Shown: positions 27,007-36,661, counted from the first letter of the stretch. The stretch is 64,000 nt of DNA from Muribaculaceae bacterium Isolate-037 (Harlan) (GCA_003762615.1 RIAZ01000006.1:124001-188000); one strand, 5' to 3'. Made by a program: numbers and translations. The notes: a model not told the origin generated them from the sequence alone.

Positions 27007-28916
27007 TGGAGATATTAAGATATTTATGGATTGTCGGACTGTCGCTCGCTTTATGTGCGTGTTCATCCGATGGCATGCCTGTTCAGGAGCTCCCTTCCGA
27101 TGAGTCGGGGGAGTATGTTAGTGTGGATTTGTCGGTCAACATACCGGACTTGATGTCAGCCCCGACGCGTGGCATAATCGGTGATAAACCGGGATCAGGT
27201 CTCAAATTGACATTGCTCGAGTTCTCGAAGGGTACGGATGGCGCCAATTCTTTTCTCACGAATATATATAAGGCGGAAACCTCATCCGCGACGAATGTCG
27301 ACAACGGAGGATTGTTGAATTTCAAGGTTACTTTGATGAAAACAAGTGAGCCGAGGGTGCTCCATCTTTTGGTGGCTGAAGATTTTGTCAATTGTGACTA
27401 TGGCTCAGAGGCAAATCTTCTCCCCCGTCTCACTGTCGGAGGATCGGGTTATCAGAGTGAGGCATACTGGGGTAAAGTGATATTTGACAATGGTTATGCC
27501 ACAGCAGCGGATATGGATGGTAATGCAACGTTGTTACCGGAGGTGGAGAAAAAGTTGACCGGGGTACCGGTAATAAGGAATTTCTCACGGGTGACAGTCC
27601 GGGAGAGTCTTGATAATTTTGAGCTTTACGGCTTTGTTATTGTGAATGTACCTACATCGGGCACGATTGTGCCTTGGAATCAGAGTGACCTTTCTACCCC
27701 GAATCTTCTTGGTGGGGCGGATGGCAAGTCAATGCTCTCTTATCCCGAGATAGGAGATTCTTATTCGGGATATACGCCAGCTACTGCTGCGTTTGACAAT
27801 CAAGAGAGTGAGGTGAAGTCTTGGACGGATGGTAATGTTACGACATCCCCGTTCACACAGGCTGATAAATATATATACGAGCATCCGTTTGAATCCGGTA
27901 GGCACACGTATGTCATTATAAAAGGCGTTTACAACCGATCCGGTACACCTACATATTATAAGATAGATTTGGGTTATAACGATGAGAATTATTCGTTCCA
28001 CTATTATAATCTTATCCGCAACATATCCTATAATGTATCAATCAACGGGGTGTCGGCAGCCGGTGCTGCGACGGTGGCTGAGGCGATAGATGGTGTTTCA
28101 TATAACAATATATCTGCCGATGTCAAGACGGGTTCGATGTTGAACGTTTCGGATGGTCAGAATATGCTTATCGTCAGCAACACGAATAACGTTTTTGTAA
28201 AGAGTTCAGATACATTCCGCTTGACGTATCAATACATAATGGATGTCACCGGAGCCAATAGTGTCGATAATTCCAAGGTCAGAGCTGTGGGACTCGCGGA
28301 GGGTGATGTAATAAAGAGCTTCAGTGAGACGGAAGAGGGTGAGTTTAAGGTGATAACGATCACTCCCAATGAGCCGACTGCCGTGACAAAGATTCAATCG
28401 TTCAAAATTGTTGACGGCAACGGATTGGAACGCACGATTTCGCTTGTGTTGCGTGTGCCATGGGATTTTTCTGATTATATCTTTCAGGAGGGAAAGAATA
28501 ATGAGCCACAAGGATCGGATTCTCAGAATATAAGCAGTAGTGCGGGAGATGCCTTTACGTTCTATTTCAATCTTCCTGACGGCATACCTGAATCTGTATT
28601 CCCTCTTCAGTTTAAGATAGAGGCGAATCCCCAATGTATAGAGAATAATCCGATCGGTACTTTGGCGGTAAGTACAGGCGAATCCCTCTTTACCCCGGGA
28701 ACTCCGGCAATCTCCTATATAAAGACTGTATCGTGGCAGGAATACCTTTATAAATATGGAGCTGGTGATGGGAATGATGTTGATGTGAATGTTTCAAATC
28801 CGAATCACACGGTGCGTTGTCGTTTCCGTACCATATCAACCGGAACCGGAATTGTAAATGTTGCGGTTTACAATCCATATTTTAATATGGGTAACACTTC
28901 ATTCACCCGACGCTAA
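27003..28916 (+). CDS. Fimbrial accessory lipoprotein (DUF4906-like), last gene of the operon
   Basis: 637 residues, translationally coupled to the previous gene through an ATGA overlap. The signal is MMEILRYLWIVGLSLALCAC, with a lipobox cysteine. The N domain (YVSVDLSVNIPDLMSAPTRG, SGLKLTLLEFSKG) and the middle region (HTYVIIKGVYNRSGTPTYYKIDLGYNDENYSFHYYNLIRNISYNVSI) follow the pattern of Bacteroidales fimbrial tip proteins. The C-terminal region forms further predicted beta sandwiches. It is the most distal cistron and is followed by a clear terminator. I place it at the fimbrial tip or base by analogy; the family assignment is moderate. Confidence 0.72.
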   Translation: MMEILRYLWIVGLSLALCACSSDGMPVQELPSDESGEYVSVDLSVNIPDLMSAPTRGIIGDKPGSGLKLTLLEFSKGTDGANSFLTNIYKAETSSATNVDNGGLLNFKVTLMKTSEPRVLHLLVAEDFVNCDYGSEANLLPRLTVGGSGYQSEAYWGKVIFDNGYATAADMDGNATLLPEVEKKLTGVPVIRNFSRVTVRESLDNFELYGFVIVNVPTSGTIVPWNQSDLSTPNLLGGADGKSMLSYPEIGDSYSGYTPATAAFDNQESEVKSWTDGNVTTSPFTQADKYIYEHPFESGRHTYVIIKGVYNRSGTPTYYKIDLGYNDENYSFHYYNLIRNISYNVSINGVSAAGAATVAEAIDGVSYNNISADVKTGSMLNVSDGQNMLIVSNTNNVFVKSSDTFRLTYQYIMDVTGANSVDNSKVRAVGLAEGDVIKSFSETEEGEFKVITITPNEPTAVTKIQSFKIVDGNGLERTISLVLRVPWDFSDYIFQEGKNNEPQGSDSQNISSSAGDAFTFYFNLPDGIPESVFPLQFKIEANPQCIENNPIGTLAVSTGESLFTPGTPAISYIKTVSWQEYLYKYGAGDGNDVDVNVSNPNHTVRCRFRTISTGTGIVNVAVYNPYFNMGNTSFTRR

Positions 28917-29097
28917 CGATGTAATGGATGGCTATGAGGCTGTCCGGTTAAGATAATCAATAAGTTGTAGAAAATTGCTGTGAAGCAATGTGAACTTGTA
29001 AGCAAATAAGTCATCGCGCCGTTGTGAAATGACCGTGAATGGCGTTCGAAGCCTACCTTAATTAGATTCACACCTTATTAAGAATCTTCGAATCAAG

Positions 29098-29131
29098 GGA
29101 GGATGCATAGTAGATGTGCATCCTCTTTTTT
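29098..29131 (+). terminator. Terminator of the fimbrial operon
   Basis: AGGATGCA and TGCATCCT pair around a 9-base loop and are followed by CTTTTTT. The preceding 180 bp (28917-29097) contain no ORF that I can support. Confidence 0.85.
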
Positions 29132-29408
29132 GTACGAATAAATTATGGCACGAAGAAATAAAAGAAAAGAAAGAAATTATTTGATTAAAAATTCTTTAAA
29201 TAAAAAATGCATTAAGAAAAAACTGTACGAATAAAATATGGCATGAAGAAATCAAAGAAAAGAAAGAAATTATTTGATTAAAAAAATTCTTTAAATAAAA
29301 ATGCATTAAGAAAAAACTGTACGAATAAATTATGGCACGAAGAAATCAAAGAAAAGAAAGAAATTATTTAAATAATAAAATTTCTTTAAATTCTTTTGTT
29401 TCTTCGTG
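29131..29408. repeat. Three tandem copies of a 93-bp A/G-rich repeat
   Basis: Units starting at 29131, 29224 and 29318 all read TGTACGAATAAA(T/A)TATGGCA(C/T)GAAGAAAT and then AAAGAAAAGAAAGAAATT. The third unit is followed by the inverted sequence TTCTTTTGTTTCTTCGTG, so the array ends in a hairpin. Related arms occur at 29950-30078 and, without the GCACGAAG head, at 40720-40804. Confidence 0.88.
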
Positions 29409-29510
29409 TTAAATGCTACAACAGAAATTCTTTTGTATTTTGTCTTAATTTTATTTGGTTATTTATTTTATTTGTAGTTCTTTTGTGATAAAATATTAAT
29501 TGATAGATTT

Positions 29511-29915
29511 ATGTGCGGTCATAAATTGACATACATCATACGTGGAGCCATATATGAAGTGCATAAGATGCTTGGATGTGGTTTGCTGGAGGAATGTTAT
29601 CATCAAGCTTTGGTGAGAGAACTTCAATTGCGGGGTTTGAAAGTCAAGAGTAAGGTGAAGGTGCCCGTAGTGTATAAGGGAATGGAAATTAAGAACGCTT
29701 ATGTTCTTGACATCCTTGTGGAAGATAAGGTTATTATTGAATTGAAAAGCGTAGAAGAGTTGACGAATTTACATTACAAACAACTCATTAATTATCTTCA
29801 TCTCAAAAATCTTTATATTGGTTATATTGTCAATTTTAATTCAATCTATCTCATTGAAAACAAAGATCTCAAACGAATATTTAATAACGAGGCTACTGAT
29901 AAATCAGATCTTTAA
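29511..29915 (+). CDS. GxxExxY family protein
   Basis: This 134-residue protein carries the family signature GCGLLEECYHQAL near residue 22, after the IIRGAIYEVHKML helix. Further on, VLDILVEDKVIIELKSVEEL gives an Asp and a Glu-x-Lys in the arrangement of PD-(D/E)xK nuclease folds. GxxExxY proteins are common in Bacteroidetes and some other phyla; their function is unknown. The gene stands alone and is bracketed on both sides by related A/G-rich repeats, suggesting that gene and repeats move as a unit. The start ATG at 29511 is the first in frame. The gene is more AT-rich than the neighbouring loci. Confidence 0.88.
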   Translation: MCGHKLTYIIRGAIYEVHKMLGCGLLEECYHQALVRELQLRGLKVKSKVKVPVVYKGMEIKNAYVLDILVEDKVIIELKSVEELTNLHYKQLINYLHLKNLYIGYIVNFNSIYLIENKDLKRIFNNEATDKSDL

Positions 29916-29949
29916 AAATTTCTTGCGAATTAATAATAATCGCATGAAT

Positions 29950-30078
29950 AAAATATAGCACGAAGAAACAAAAGAATAATATGGCACGAAGAAATAAAAG
30001 AAAAGAAGGAAATTATTTTGTTTTAATTCTTTAAAAATTAATAAATTTCTTTCTTTTCTTTGATTTCTTCGTGCTATA
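29950..30078. repeat. A/G-rich inverted-repeat element downstream of the GxxExxY gene
   Basis: GCACGAAGAAATAAAAGAAAAG.. (from 29984) pairs with ..CTTTTCTTTGATTTCTTCGTGC (to 30074): a stem of about 31 bp with few mismatches around a loop of about 28 bases. A partial extra copy of the left arm lies at 29956-29980. The arms match the repeat units at 29131-29408. Confidence 0.85.
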
Positions 30079-30103
30079 TGTTACGATGGATTTCGTTGTG
30101 GGG

Positions 30104-31024
30104 TCAGATCTTGACGTGGATCATGACGGGGAAGTGGTCGGAGGGGGTGCGCGCTACGTAGCGTTGCAACTCAATCTCCTTGGGTGCGTCGGTGGCGGAA
30201 ACGGATTCGGTCTGCTCCGGCGTGCGGTAGGTGTCGGTCAGGACACCGTATTTGGTCACTTCTACGTCAGGGGTCACGAAGATGTGGTCGATGCGGCTTT
30301 CGGTGAAGTTGTCGGTGGAGTAGTCGTTAAACGTGCCGTTGGGCGCGTAACGGAATGCTGCCGTTTCGTAGGAGTCGGCAAGCGTGCCGCCGTCGGTGAT
30401 CGTGAAGTAAGAGTCGTTGGTCTGGTCAACGTTGAAGTCGCCCGTGACGAATGCCTGACATCCGGCTCCGATCTCCCCGATTTTCTGCTTCACGAGTTTC
30501 GCACTCTCCACGCGTGCCTGCGTGCCGATGTGATCCATGTGGAGGTTGAAGAAGATAAACTCCTTGCCGGAGGGCTTGTGGATGAACTTACCCCATGAGC
30601 AGATGCGGGGGCAGGCTGCATCCCAGCCGAGTCCCGGCTTGTCGGGAGTCTCCGACAACCAGAAGTCACCTTTGTCGACGAGCGAGAATATGTCGGTATT
30701 GTAGAATATGGCGGAATGTTCGCCGGCATCCTTACCGTCCTCGCGTCCGATGCCGATATAGTCGTAGCCGGGAAGATCACGTTTCAGGTCTTCAAGCTGC
30801 GACTTGAAACCCTCCTGGGTGCCGAATATATCGAATCCGTGGAACTTGATGAGGGATGCGACCACGGGGTGACGGCGGTCCCAGCCATTGCCCGCTGCGG
30901 AGTCGCCACGGTTGAGCTGACGCAGATTGTAGGTTGCCACGTTAAATTCGGCTGTCGATTCCGCCTTCTTTGAACAAGCTCCTAAGGTCAGCGACAGCAG
31001 GAGCAGAAAAATCAGTTTTTTCAT
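30104..31024 (-). CDS. Endonuclease/exonuclease/phosphatase-family lipoprotein of the mannan locus
   Basis: 306 residues, with a lipobox at LTLGAC and an EEP (DNase I-like) fold. Landmarks are NVATYNLR, GTQEGFKSQ (metal-binding Glu), FFNLHMDHIG, the catalytic TGDFNVDQ, and a terminal PSDHFPVMIHV (Asp-His). Members of this family in Bacteroides mannan loci are exported and are thought to act as phosphatases or phosphodiesterases on phosphorylated mannan, not on DNA. The start codon overlaps the GH125 stop (ATGA), so the two are co-translated. Substrate specificity is inference from the neighbourhood. Confidence 0.88.
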   Translation of the reverse strand: MKKLIFLLLLSLTLGACSKKAESTAEFNVATYNLRQLNRGDSAAGNGWDRRHPVVASLIKFHGFDIFGTQEGFKSQLEDLKRDLPGYDYIGIGREDGKDAGEHSAIFYNTDIFSLVDKGDFWLSETPDKPGLGWDAACPRICSWGKFIHKPSGKEFIFFNLHMDHIGTQARVESAKLVKQKIGEIGAGCQAFVTGDFNVDQTNDSYFTITDGGTLADSYETAAFRYAPNGTFNDYSTDNFTESRIDHIFVTPDVEVTKYGVLTDTYRTPEQTESVSATDAPKEIELQRYVARTPSDHFPVMIHVKI

Positions 31025-32484
31025 CAGATTGAGTTTAGAAGATCTATTTTGCCTTCGTTGACGAGTTTAAGGATAAGCTCGCCGAAGAGTGTGTTCTGCC
31101 AGGCAAACCAGGGGCGGGTGAAGTTGGCGGCATCATCCTTATGGAATGACTCATGAACGAAGCCCAAACCCGCCTCGGTGTCCATCACCATCTTCACGCA
31201 GTTGATGATCTCGGTGTCGTCGGTGCTTGTGAACGCTTTCATCATGATGCTCATGGGCCACACCATGTCGTAGCCCACGTGCGGACCACCGATGCCTTCG
31301 CCAGCCACCCCCTTGAAGAAGTAGGGGTTGCTGTCGCTCCATACGAAACGGCGAGTATTCTGATATACCTTGTCGTTGACGTCAACGTCGCTCAGATAGG
31401 GGAGTGAGAGGAGGCTGGGTGCGTTGGAGTCGTCCATCAGGAAATGGTTGCCGAACCCGTCAACCTCGAAGGCATAGATCTCTCCAAATTCGGGGTGATT
31501 GTAGGTGGCATGTTTCTTCAGTGCGAGTTCCACCTCCTTGGCCAGACTGTCGCAGCGGTCAGCGAGATCCTTACGATGGTTTACGGTGTTGAGAATCTCT
31601 GAAGCCTTGTGCAGGATAGACACGGCAAAGAAGTTGGACGGAATGAGGAACTGAAGGGTGGTGGCATCATCTGAAGGGCGGAAGCTCGACACGATCAGAC
31701 CGCATGGCTTCACGGGGGTGCCCATGCCGTCGTTGCTCAGGGTGTCGAACGCACGGTCGGTCTTTCGGCGGAACGAGTATTTACCGCGAGAGTCGCGGCG
31801 TTGCTGGTCGGTGAATGTGGCAAGGATATTCTCGATAGCCTCAATCCATTCCTCATCGAAAATGGATGCATCGCCGGTCACTTTCCAATATTCGTAGGCG
31901 AGACGCACCGGATAGCAGAGAGAGTCGATCTCCCATTTCCTTTCGTGCACTTCGGGGCGCATGTCGGTGAAGTCGGACATCCATTCTCCTCCGGTCGGTC
32001 CGTCGTTGAAGGCGTTGGCATACGGGTCGATGTTGATACATTTGAACTGGCGGCGTATCGTGCCCTCCACCATTGCCTTCAGGGCAGGGTCGGAGTTTGC
32101 GAGCTGCACGTAGGGCCACACCTGAGCACCGGAATCGCGGAGCCACATCGCGTGTATGTCGCCGGTATATACGAAAGTGTCGTTCTTGCCGTCGTCGCCC
32201 ACGCGGAAGTGTACGGTGGTGTCGATGGTGTTGGGGAAACAGTTCTCAAACATCCACGCCAGCTTCTTATTGGTGAGCATGGATTTCACGCGCTTTATCT
32301 CTTTCTCCACCGCCTCGGAATGGAACAGACGTTCAGATTTTGCCGGACGGCAGCATTTATAGTCGCCCTTACTGGAGTTGGTCTTCACATTGTCAGGCAC
32401 GCAGACACCGCTTCCGGCTGCATGAGCCGGAAAAGCCATTGATGACAGGAAGAGTCCTGCTATCGGAAAAAAATACTTATTCAT
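31024..32484 (-). CDS. GH125 exo-alpha-1,6-mannosidase
   Basis: 486 residues from the ATG at 32482-32484, which directly precedes a signal peptide (NKYFFPIAGLFLSSMAFPAHA). A longer in-frame extension upstream runs through the -7 box and is rejected. The family motif GDIHAMWLRDS is at 108-118, followed by ANAFNDGPTGGEWMSDFTDM, KWEIDSLCYP, PSDDATTLQFLIPSNFFA and a C-terminal GGPHVGYDMVWPMSIMM. GH125 enzymes remove terminal alpha-1,6-mannose and finish the backbone oligosaccharides made by GH76. The location is probably periplasmic. It is the first gene of a two-gene unit with the EEP lipoprotein. A 19-bp motif shared with the SusCD promoter region lies 106 bp upstream. Confidence 0.93.
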   Translation of the reverse strand: MNKYFFPIAGLFLSSMAFPAHAAGSGVCVPDNVKTNSSKGDYKCCRPAKSERLFHSEAVEKEIKRVKSMLTNKKLAWMFENCFPNTIDTTVHFRVGDDGKNDTFVYTGDIHAMWLRDSGAQVWPYVQLANSDPALKAMVEGTIRRQFKCINIDPYANAFNDGPTGGEWMSDFTDMRPEVHERKWEIDSLCYPVRLAYEYWKVTGDASIFDEEWIEAIENILATFTDQQRRDSRGKYSFRRKTDRAFDTLSNDGMGTPVKPCGLIVSSFRPSDDATTLQFLIPSNFFAVSILHKASEILNTVNHRKDLADRCDSLAKEVELALKKHATYNHPEFGEIYAFEVDGFGNHFLMDDSNAPSLLSLPYLSDVDVNDKVYQNTRRFVWSDSNPYFFKGVAGEGIGGPHVGYDMVWPMSIMMKAFTSTDDTEIINCVKMVMDTEAGLGFVHESFHKDDAANFTRPWFAWQNTLFGELILKLVNEGKIDLLNSI

Positions 32485-32516
32485 AATGTTGTCAGATAGT
32501 TTTTTGCATTTTGATG

Positions 32517-32524
32517 CAAAATTA
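32517..32524 (-). promoter_or_regulatory. -7 box of the GH125 unit
   Basis: Minus-strand TAATTTTG matches the TAnnTTTG consensus 33 bp before the GH125 ATG. No TTTG occurs at -33, as expected for an activator-dependent promoter. Confidence 0.55.
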
Positions 32525-32589
32525 AAATAAGTATCTGTATAATATGTCGCTGTCAGTGACATTGCTGTTGCGAGGTCGGAAAATGCAAA

Positions 32590-32608
32590 AGTGTATACAG
32601 ATTTGTCA
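32590..32608 (-). promoter_or_regulatory. Candidate regulator box upstream of GH125
   Basis: Minus strand TGACAAATCTGTATACACT. The identical 19 bp occur at 45941-45959 between the divergent GH92 and SusC units. It lies about 66 bp upstream of the GH125 -7 box and just past the 3' end of the regulator gene. Confidence 0.7.
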
Positions 32609-32629
32609 TTCTCCGGCACAGCATGAAGC

Positions 32630-35600
32630 CTATTCCGAAAGGGAGTAGTCTTTCTGCGTGTTGGCAGTGCGGTAATCCTTTGGAGTCATCGAGAAGCGTT
32701 TGTCAAACTCCTTGTAGAAATGCGAGCGATTGGTGAAGCCGCTCCGGTAGATGATTTCCTGCACGGTGAGCGACGTAGTCAGCAGCAGCTTTGCGGCATA
32801 GCTGATACGTTGGCTCTTGATGAAGTCGTTGGGGGGCACCTGTCCGAGATCCTTGAATTTGCGGTAAAGGTTGCGCACGCTTATCTTCATGTGGTTTGCC
32901 AGATGGTCGGGGGAGAGCGAGCTGTCGTCGATATGCGTCTCGATGAAGGCGGATATGGAGTCGATGAAATCCTTGTCCTCCTTATGTATGAGCTGCCCCT
33001 TGTTGTATTCAAACACGCTTGCCGACGAATTGTAATACTCCTTGAGGTAATTCCTGTTTTCGAGGAGACGTTTTGCCACAGCCTTCAGATATGATATGCT
33101 GAACGGCTTGCCGATATATGCGTCGGCACCGGATTCGATACCCTCGACTTTCTCGTCGGTGCTGTTCTTTGCAGAGAGGAGCACGAGCGGGATGTGCATC
33201 GTGTGGCGGTTCTGTTTGATCTGTCGGGTAAGGTCCATGCCGTTGGTGCCGGGCATCATTATATCGGATATTATCAGGTCGGGCGCGGATTCCTTGATGA
33301 TGTTCAGACCCTCTTCCGCATTCTCGGCGGTGATTACGTTATAGTCGGAAAGCGAGTCGGCAAGAAGCGTCAGAATCTCGGTGTTGTCATCGATCACGAG
33401 GATAGTGTCTTTCCCATCGGCGTCAGGCTTTTTCGTGGCGATTATATCTGATGTTGTTTCAGTCTCGGGTGCCACGGTCGGGATATTCTCCTTCTCCGGA
33501 TTCTTCTCCGTGTCGTTGCTGCTGTTTGTCTCCAGATATGGGAGAGTCACCACAAACTCGGCGAAGCTCCCCACTTCGCTGTTGATCTCTATCGAGCCAC
33601 GCAGCATGTCGACCATGCTGTGGCATATCGCCATGCCGAGACCGTTGCGGTGAGACAGACCTTTGACGGCGTTCTCCTCCACGTTGTCGAGCACGCTGTA
33701 GCGGTTGAATATCCTCTCCTTATCCTCCTCGCGAATACCTTTGCCGGTGTTGTAGACGCTGATGGTCAGTTTATTGTCTGCCATTCTCATGCTGACTTTT
33801 ATGGTGCCACCCGGTGATGTATATTTGAAGGCGTTGGATATGAGGTTGGTGATTACCTTGCGCAGGCATCCGAAATCGCTGTTCCATAGCATATCTGCAG
33901 GGAAATCCTTCACGAAGGTGATGTTGTTGCGGTCAGAGAGTTCGGAGAAAGAGGTCATTATGTCGGAACACAGGCGGGAAATGTCGGTCTCGCGAATCTT
34001 GAGGGTCTTGTGTCCGGTCTCTGTCCTGCGGAAGTCAATAAGCTCCTGGATGAGATTGTTAAGACGCTCGGTGTTCATCCGGATAAGATTGATGTATTTC
34101 TTCACGTAGTCGTCCGCACCGGGATACGTCAGCACACGTTCGCACGGACCGTAGATGAGGGTCAGCGGAGTGCAGAACTCGTGGGTTATGTTGGTGAAGA
34201 AGCGAAGTTTCTCCTCATACAGTTCCTCCTTGTGGGTCTGTTCGAGTCGGGACATAGCCTCCTCCTGACGCTCACGCTGCCGACGCAGATACATGCGTGC
34301 GGCGTAGAATAGAGCACTGATTATAATCAGCAGATAGAATCCTTTAGCCAGATCAGACAGATACCATGGCGGGATTACCATTATGTTGAGCGAATAGGGT
34401 TCACTCTCCACTCCGGATGCCCGGTTGAGGTATCTCACCTTCAGACTGAAATTGCCGTAGCTCATCTGGTTGAATGAGATGGTGGGGTTGCTGCCGTTGT
34501 TGATCCAGTCATGCCCGTCGATCGAGTAATAGTAGGTATAGTTCTCGCCGTTGATGAAGTCGGGCACTGCAAAGGTGAGGGAGAAATGGTTCTGGTCATG
34601 ATTGAATCGGAGATATCCGATATTCTTCTTCTGCTCGAAATGCTGCGACAGGGGCACGTCAATGCCCGAGATGCTTATTGAGAGGAGGTGAAGGGAGGGG
34701 GCGAACGGCTTGTGGTTTAGGAATCTCTTGTTGCGGCTTACGGTTGCGATGCCATTTATTCCTCCGAATATAAGGGTGTTGGGCGTGGAGAAACTGGCAC
34801 CATCGCTGAACTCTGAGATGGTTATGCCATAGTTTCTGCCATATTTCAGAGTCTCATCGTTTTCCGGATTATAGCGTATTAGACCGTCGTTGGTGGAGAT
34901 CCAGATCTTACCATCATTGTCGCGTATCATCTCGTGGATGGTGTTGTTGGTGAATCCATACTGCGGACCGAAGAAATGTTTCTCCCCGTCTTTATCCATC
35001 TTGAGCAGACCGTTTCCGGTGCCGAGCCAAAGTATTGAATCGCTCTTTATCGCGTCAAACACGTCGTAGATTGCATTGGTGGAGTATTTCCCACGCAGCG
35101 GAATAGAGCAGAGGGAATCGTTCTTCAGATGATACATCCCTCGCCCGCGGTTGCAGAAGAGCAGGTCGCCTTTCTCGTCGATAGTGATTGAGAAGAATTG
35201 GTTTGATGAGAACTCTCCGTTGTCGAGAGAGTAGATCTTTATGTCGGAGAGCGTCGGGTGATCGCTGTTGCCGGATATCCGGGCCTTTATGATGCCGTTG
35301 CCCAAGGTACACATCCATAGTGTTGAGTCGTTTGACTCCACCACGCCGTGCATGAATTTGATCTCCTTGCCGAGGTCAGCCTTGTGTATGCGGTTATCGG
35401 CATAGTTGTAGTAGTTAAGACCGTTTTCCGTGGCAATCCATAATATCGGGCGTTTGCTTTTCCCGAATGCGAATACCGAATTATGGCGCAGGTCGCTGTT
35501 GAATGATGTGTATAGCGTGCTTTCAGAGAAATTCTGATAGCTCCTTGAGTCGTCGAAACCCTCCACTCTCAATATGCCGTCGCCTTTAGTGCCGAGCCAG

Positions 35601-36661
35601 ATGTTGGATTTGTCGTCGACGAATATGGATCTCACGGGATTCGATATTTTGTTGCCGAATGTGTTGAAATCGAATGAACGGACGTTGTAAAGATCGTCCC
35701 AGATTGTGTATACTCCGCGGCAGTCGGATCCGATCCATACCACGTTCTGGTCTTTTGATTTCTCCAGACAGAAGACACCGACGGGTATCTTGAGATTGGT
35801 TGCCTGAAATTCATATTTGTCGTTTTTCGAGATCCTGATCGCACCCTCCGTGCTGAAAGAGATGTAGTAGTTACCCTGATTGTTTCTAATTATGTGGGAG
35901 ATGTGTCCGCGTTGTGCGATATACTGTGAGAGATCGGTTATTCTGCTGAGATTCCCTTCCGGAGAGATCTCAAAGAGGATTCCCTTGTCGTCGACTATAA
36001 ACATTTCGTCATGATTGGTCTGGGCGAAATTTATCGGGATGTCGATATGCCGGCTTGTTTTCCCGATTTTGAGGGCTTCACCCTTGGAATTGTGTTCGAT
36101 CGGGAGATAGTATATGCCGTCGGAAGCGAAGATGAGGAGATTGTTGCCACAGATTCTGATGCTTTTTGTCTTATTGAACGGTATGGCGGACTGTCCGCCG
36201 ATTAAGAAGTCTCCGTCAGCCTTACGTCTGTGGAGATGTATCTTGGAGTCTTCGGTCATGATGAAGAGAGTCCCGTCGTCGTCGATTGCCATAAGCTCCT
36301 GTCCTCCGAACCAGCTATAGGTGGTGATGGTGCGGCTTTCGGTATCCACAAGGTTAAGACCGTGGTTGGTCAGCACCCACATTATGTTGTTGTCGCCGTT
36401 TACGATAGTCTCGATCACGTTGCCGGATAGTGTCTGTCCCGGGAATAGTTGTGAAAAGGGGTATATCGAAGTGCCGTCTGAGATGTTCACTCCGTCGCAG
36501 GTGCCGATCCAGAGGAAACCGTTGTCGTCACGACACATTGAGAGGATGGCACTGTTGGATAACCCTTCGATATTGGAAGATTGCCTCATATTGTATGCCG
36601 CGGAGGGTAGACACGATAGAAGCAATATTAGAAAGAAGATTAATATGTTGCGATTTTTCAT
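32630..36661 (-). CDS. Hybrid two-component system sensor/regulator of the mannan locus
   Basis: This 1343-residue single-chain regulator has the order signal peptide, a beta-propeller periplasmic sensor made of Reg_prop repeats (for example DDNGFLWIGTCDGV, DDKSNIWLGTKGDGIL, DNDGKIWISTNDGLIRY), a Y_Y_Y domain (about 690-765) and a transmembrane helix. In the cytoplasm it continues with HisKA (FFTNITHEFCTPLTLIYGP), HATPase (NLISNAFKYTSPGG, HRNGLGMAICHSMV), a receiver (ILVIDDNTEIL with phospho-Asp in DLIISDIMMPG) and a C-terminal AraC-type HTH (VQEIIYRSGFTNRSHFYKEF). Proteins of this type sense imported oligosaccharides and activate the neighbouring SusCD operons. The ends of all domains are intact. 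It has its own consensus promoter. Confidence 0.96.
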   Translation of the reverse strand: MKNRNILIFFLILLLSCLPSAAYNMRQSSNIEGLSNSAILSMCRDDNGFLWIGTCDGVNISDGTSIYPFSQLFPGQTLSGNVIETIVNGDNNIMWVLTNHGLNLVDTESRTITTYSWFGGQELMAIDDDGTLFIMTEDSKIHLHRRKADGDFLIGGQSAIPFNKTKSIRICGNNLLIFASDGIYYLPIEHNSKGEALKIGKTSRHIDIPINFAQTNHDEMFIVDDKGILFEISPEGNLSRITDLSQYIAQRGHISHIIRNNQGNYYISFSTEGAIRISKNDKYEFQATNLKIPVGVFCLEKSKDQNVVWIGSDCRGVYTIWDDLYNVRSFDFNTFGNKISNPVRSIFVDDKSNIWLGTKGDGILRVEGFDDSRSYQNFSESTLYTSFNSDLRHNSVFAFGKSKRPILWIATENGLNYYNYADNRIHKADLGKEIKFMHGVVESNDSTLWMCTLGNGIIKARISGNSDHPTLSDIKIYSLDNGEFSSNQFFSITIDEKGDLLFCNRGRGMYHLKNDSLCSIPLRGKYSTNAIYDVFDAIKSDSILWLGTGNGLLKMDKDGEKHFFGPQYGFTNNTIHEMIRDNDGKIWISTNDGLIRYNPENDETLKYGRNYGITISEFSDGASFSTPNTLIFGGINGIATVSRNKRFLNHKPFAPSLHLLSISISGIDVPLSQHFEQKKNIGYLRFNHDQNHFSLTFAVPDFINGENYTYYYSIDGHDWINNGSNPTISFNQMSYGNFSLKVRYLNRASGVESEPYSLNIMVIPPWYLSDLAKGFYLLIIISALFYAARMYLRRQRERQEEAMSRLEQTHKEELYEEKLRFFTNITHEFCTPLTLIYGPCERVLTYPGADDYVKKYINLIRMNTERLNNLIQELIDFRRTETGHKTLKIRETDISRLCSDIMTSFSELSDRNNITFVKDFPADMLWNSDFGCLRKVITNLISNAFKYTSPGGTIKVSMRMADNKLTISVYNTGKGIREEDKERIFNRYSVLDNVEENAVKGLSHRNGLGMAICHSMVDMLRGSIEINSEVGSFAEFVVTLPYLETNSSNDTEKNPEKENIPTVAPETETTSDIIATKKPDADGKDTILVIDDNTEILTLLADSLSDYNVITAENAEEGLNIIKESAPDLIISDIMMPGTNGMDLTRQIKQNRHTMHIPLVLLSAKNSTDEKVEGIESGADAYIGKPFSISYLKAVAKRLLENRNYLKEYYNSSASVFEYNKGQLIHKEDKDFIDSISAFIETHIDDSSLSPDHLANHMKISVRNLYRKFKDLGQVPPNDFIKSQRISYAAKLLLTTSLTVQEIIYRSGFTNRSHFYKEFDKRFSMTPKDYRTANTQKDYSLSE

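Noticed and set aside
29131..29408. CRISPR array
   Set aside because: The 93-bp units follow each other directly with no spacers and no cas genes are nearby.
32485..32619. 45-codon N-terminal extension of the GH125 gene
   Set aside because: It would read through the -7 promoter box and place the signal peptide in the middle of the protein.
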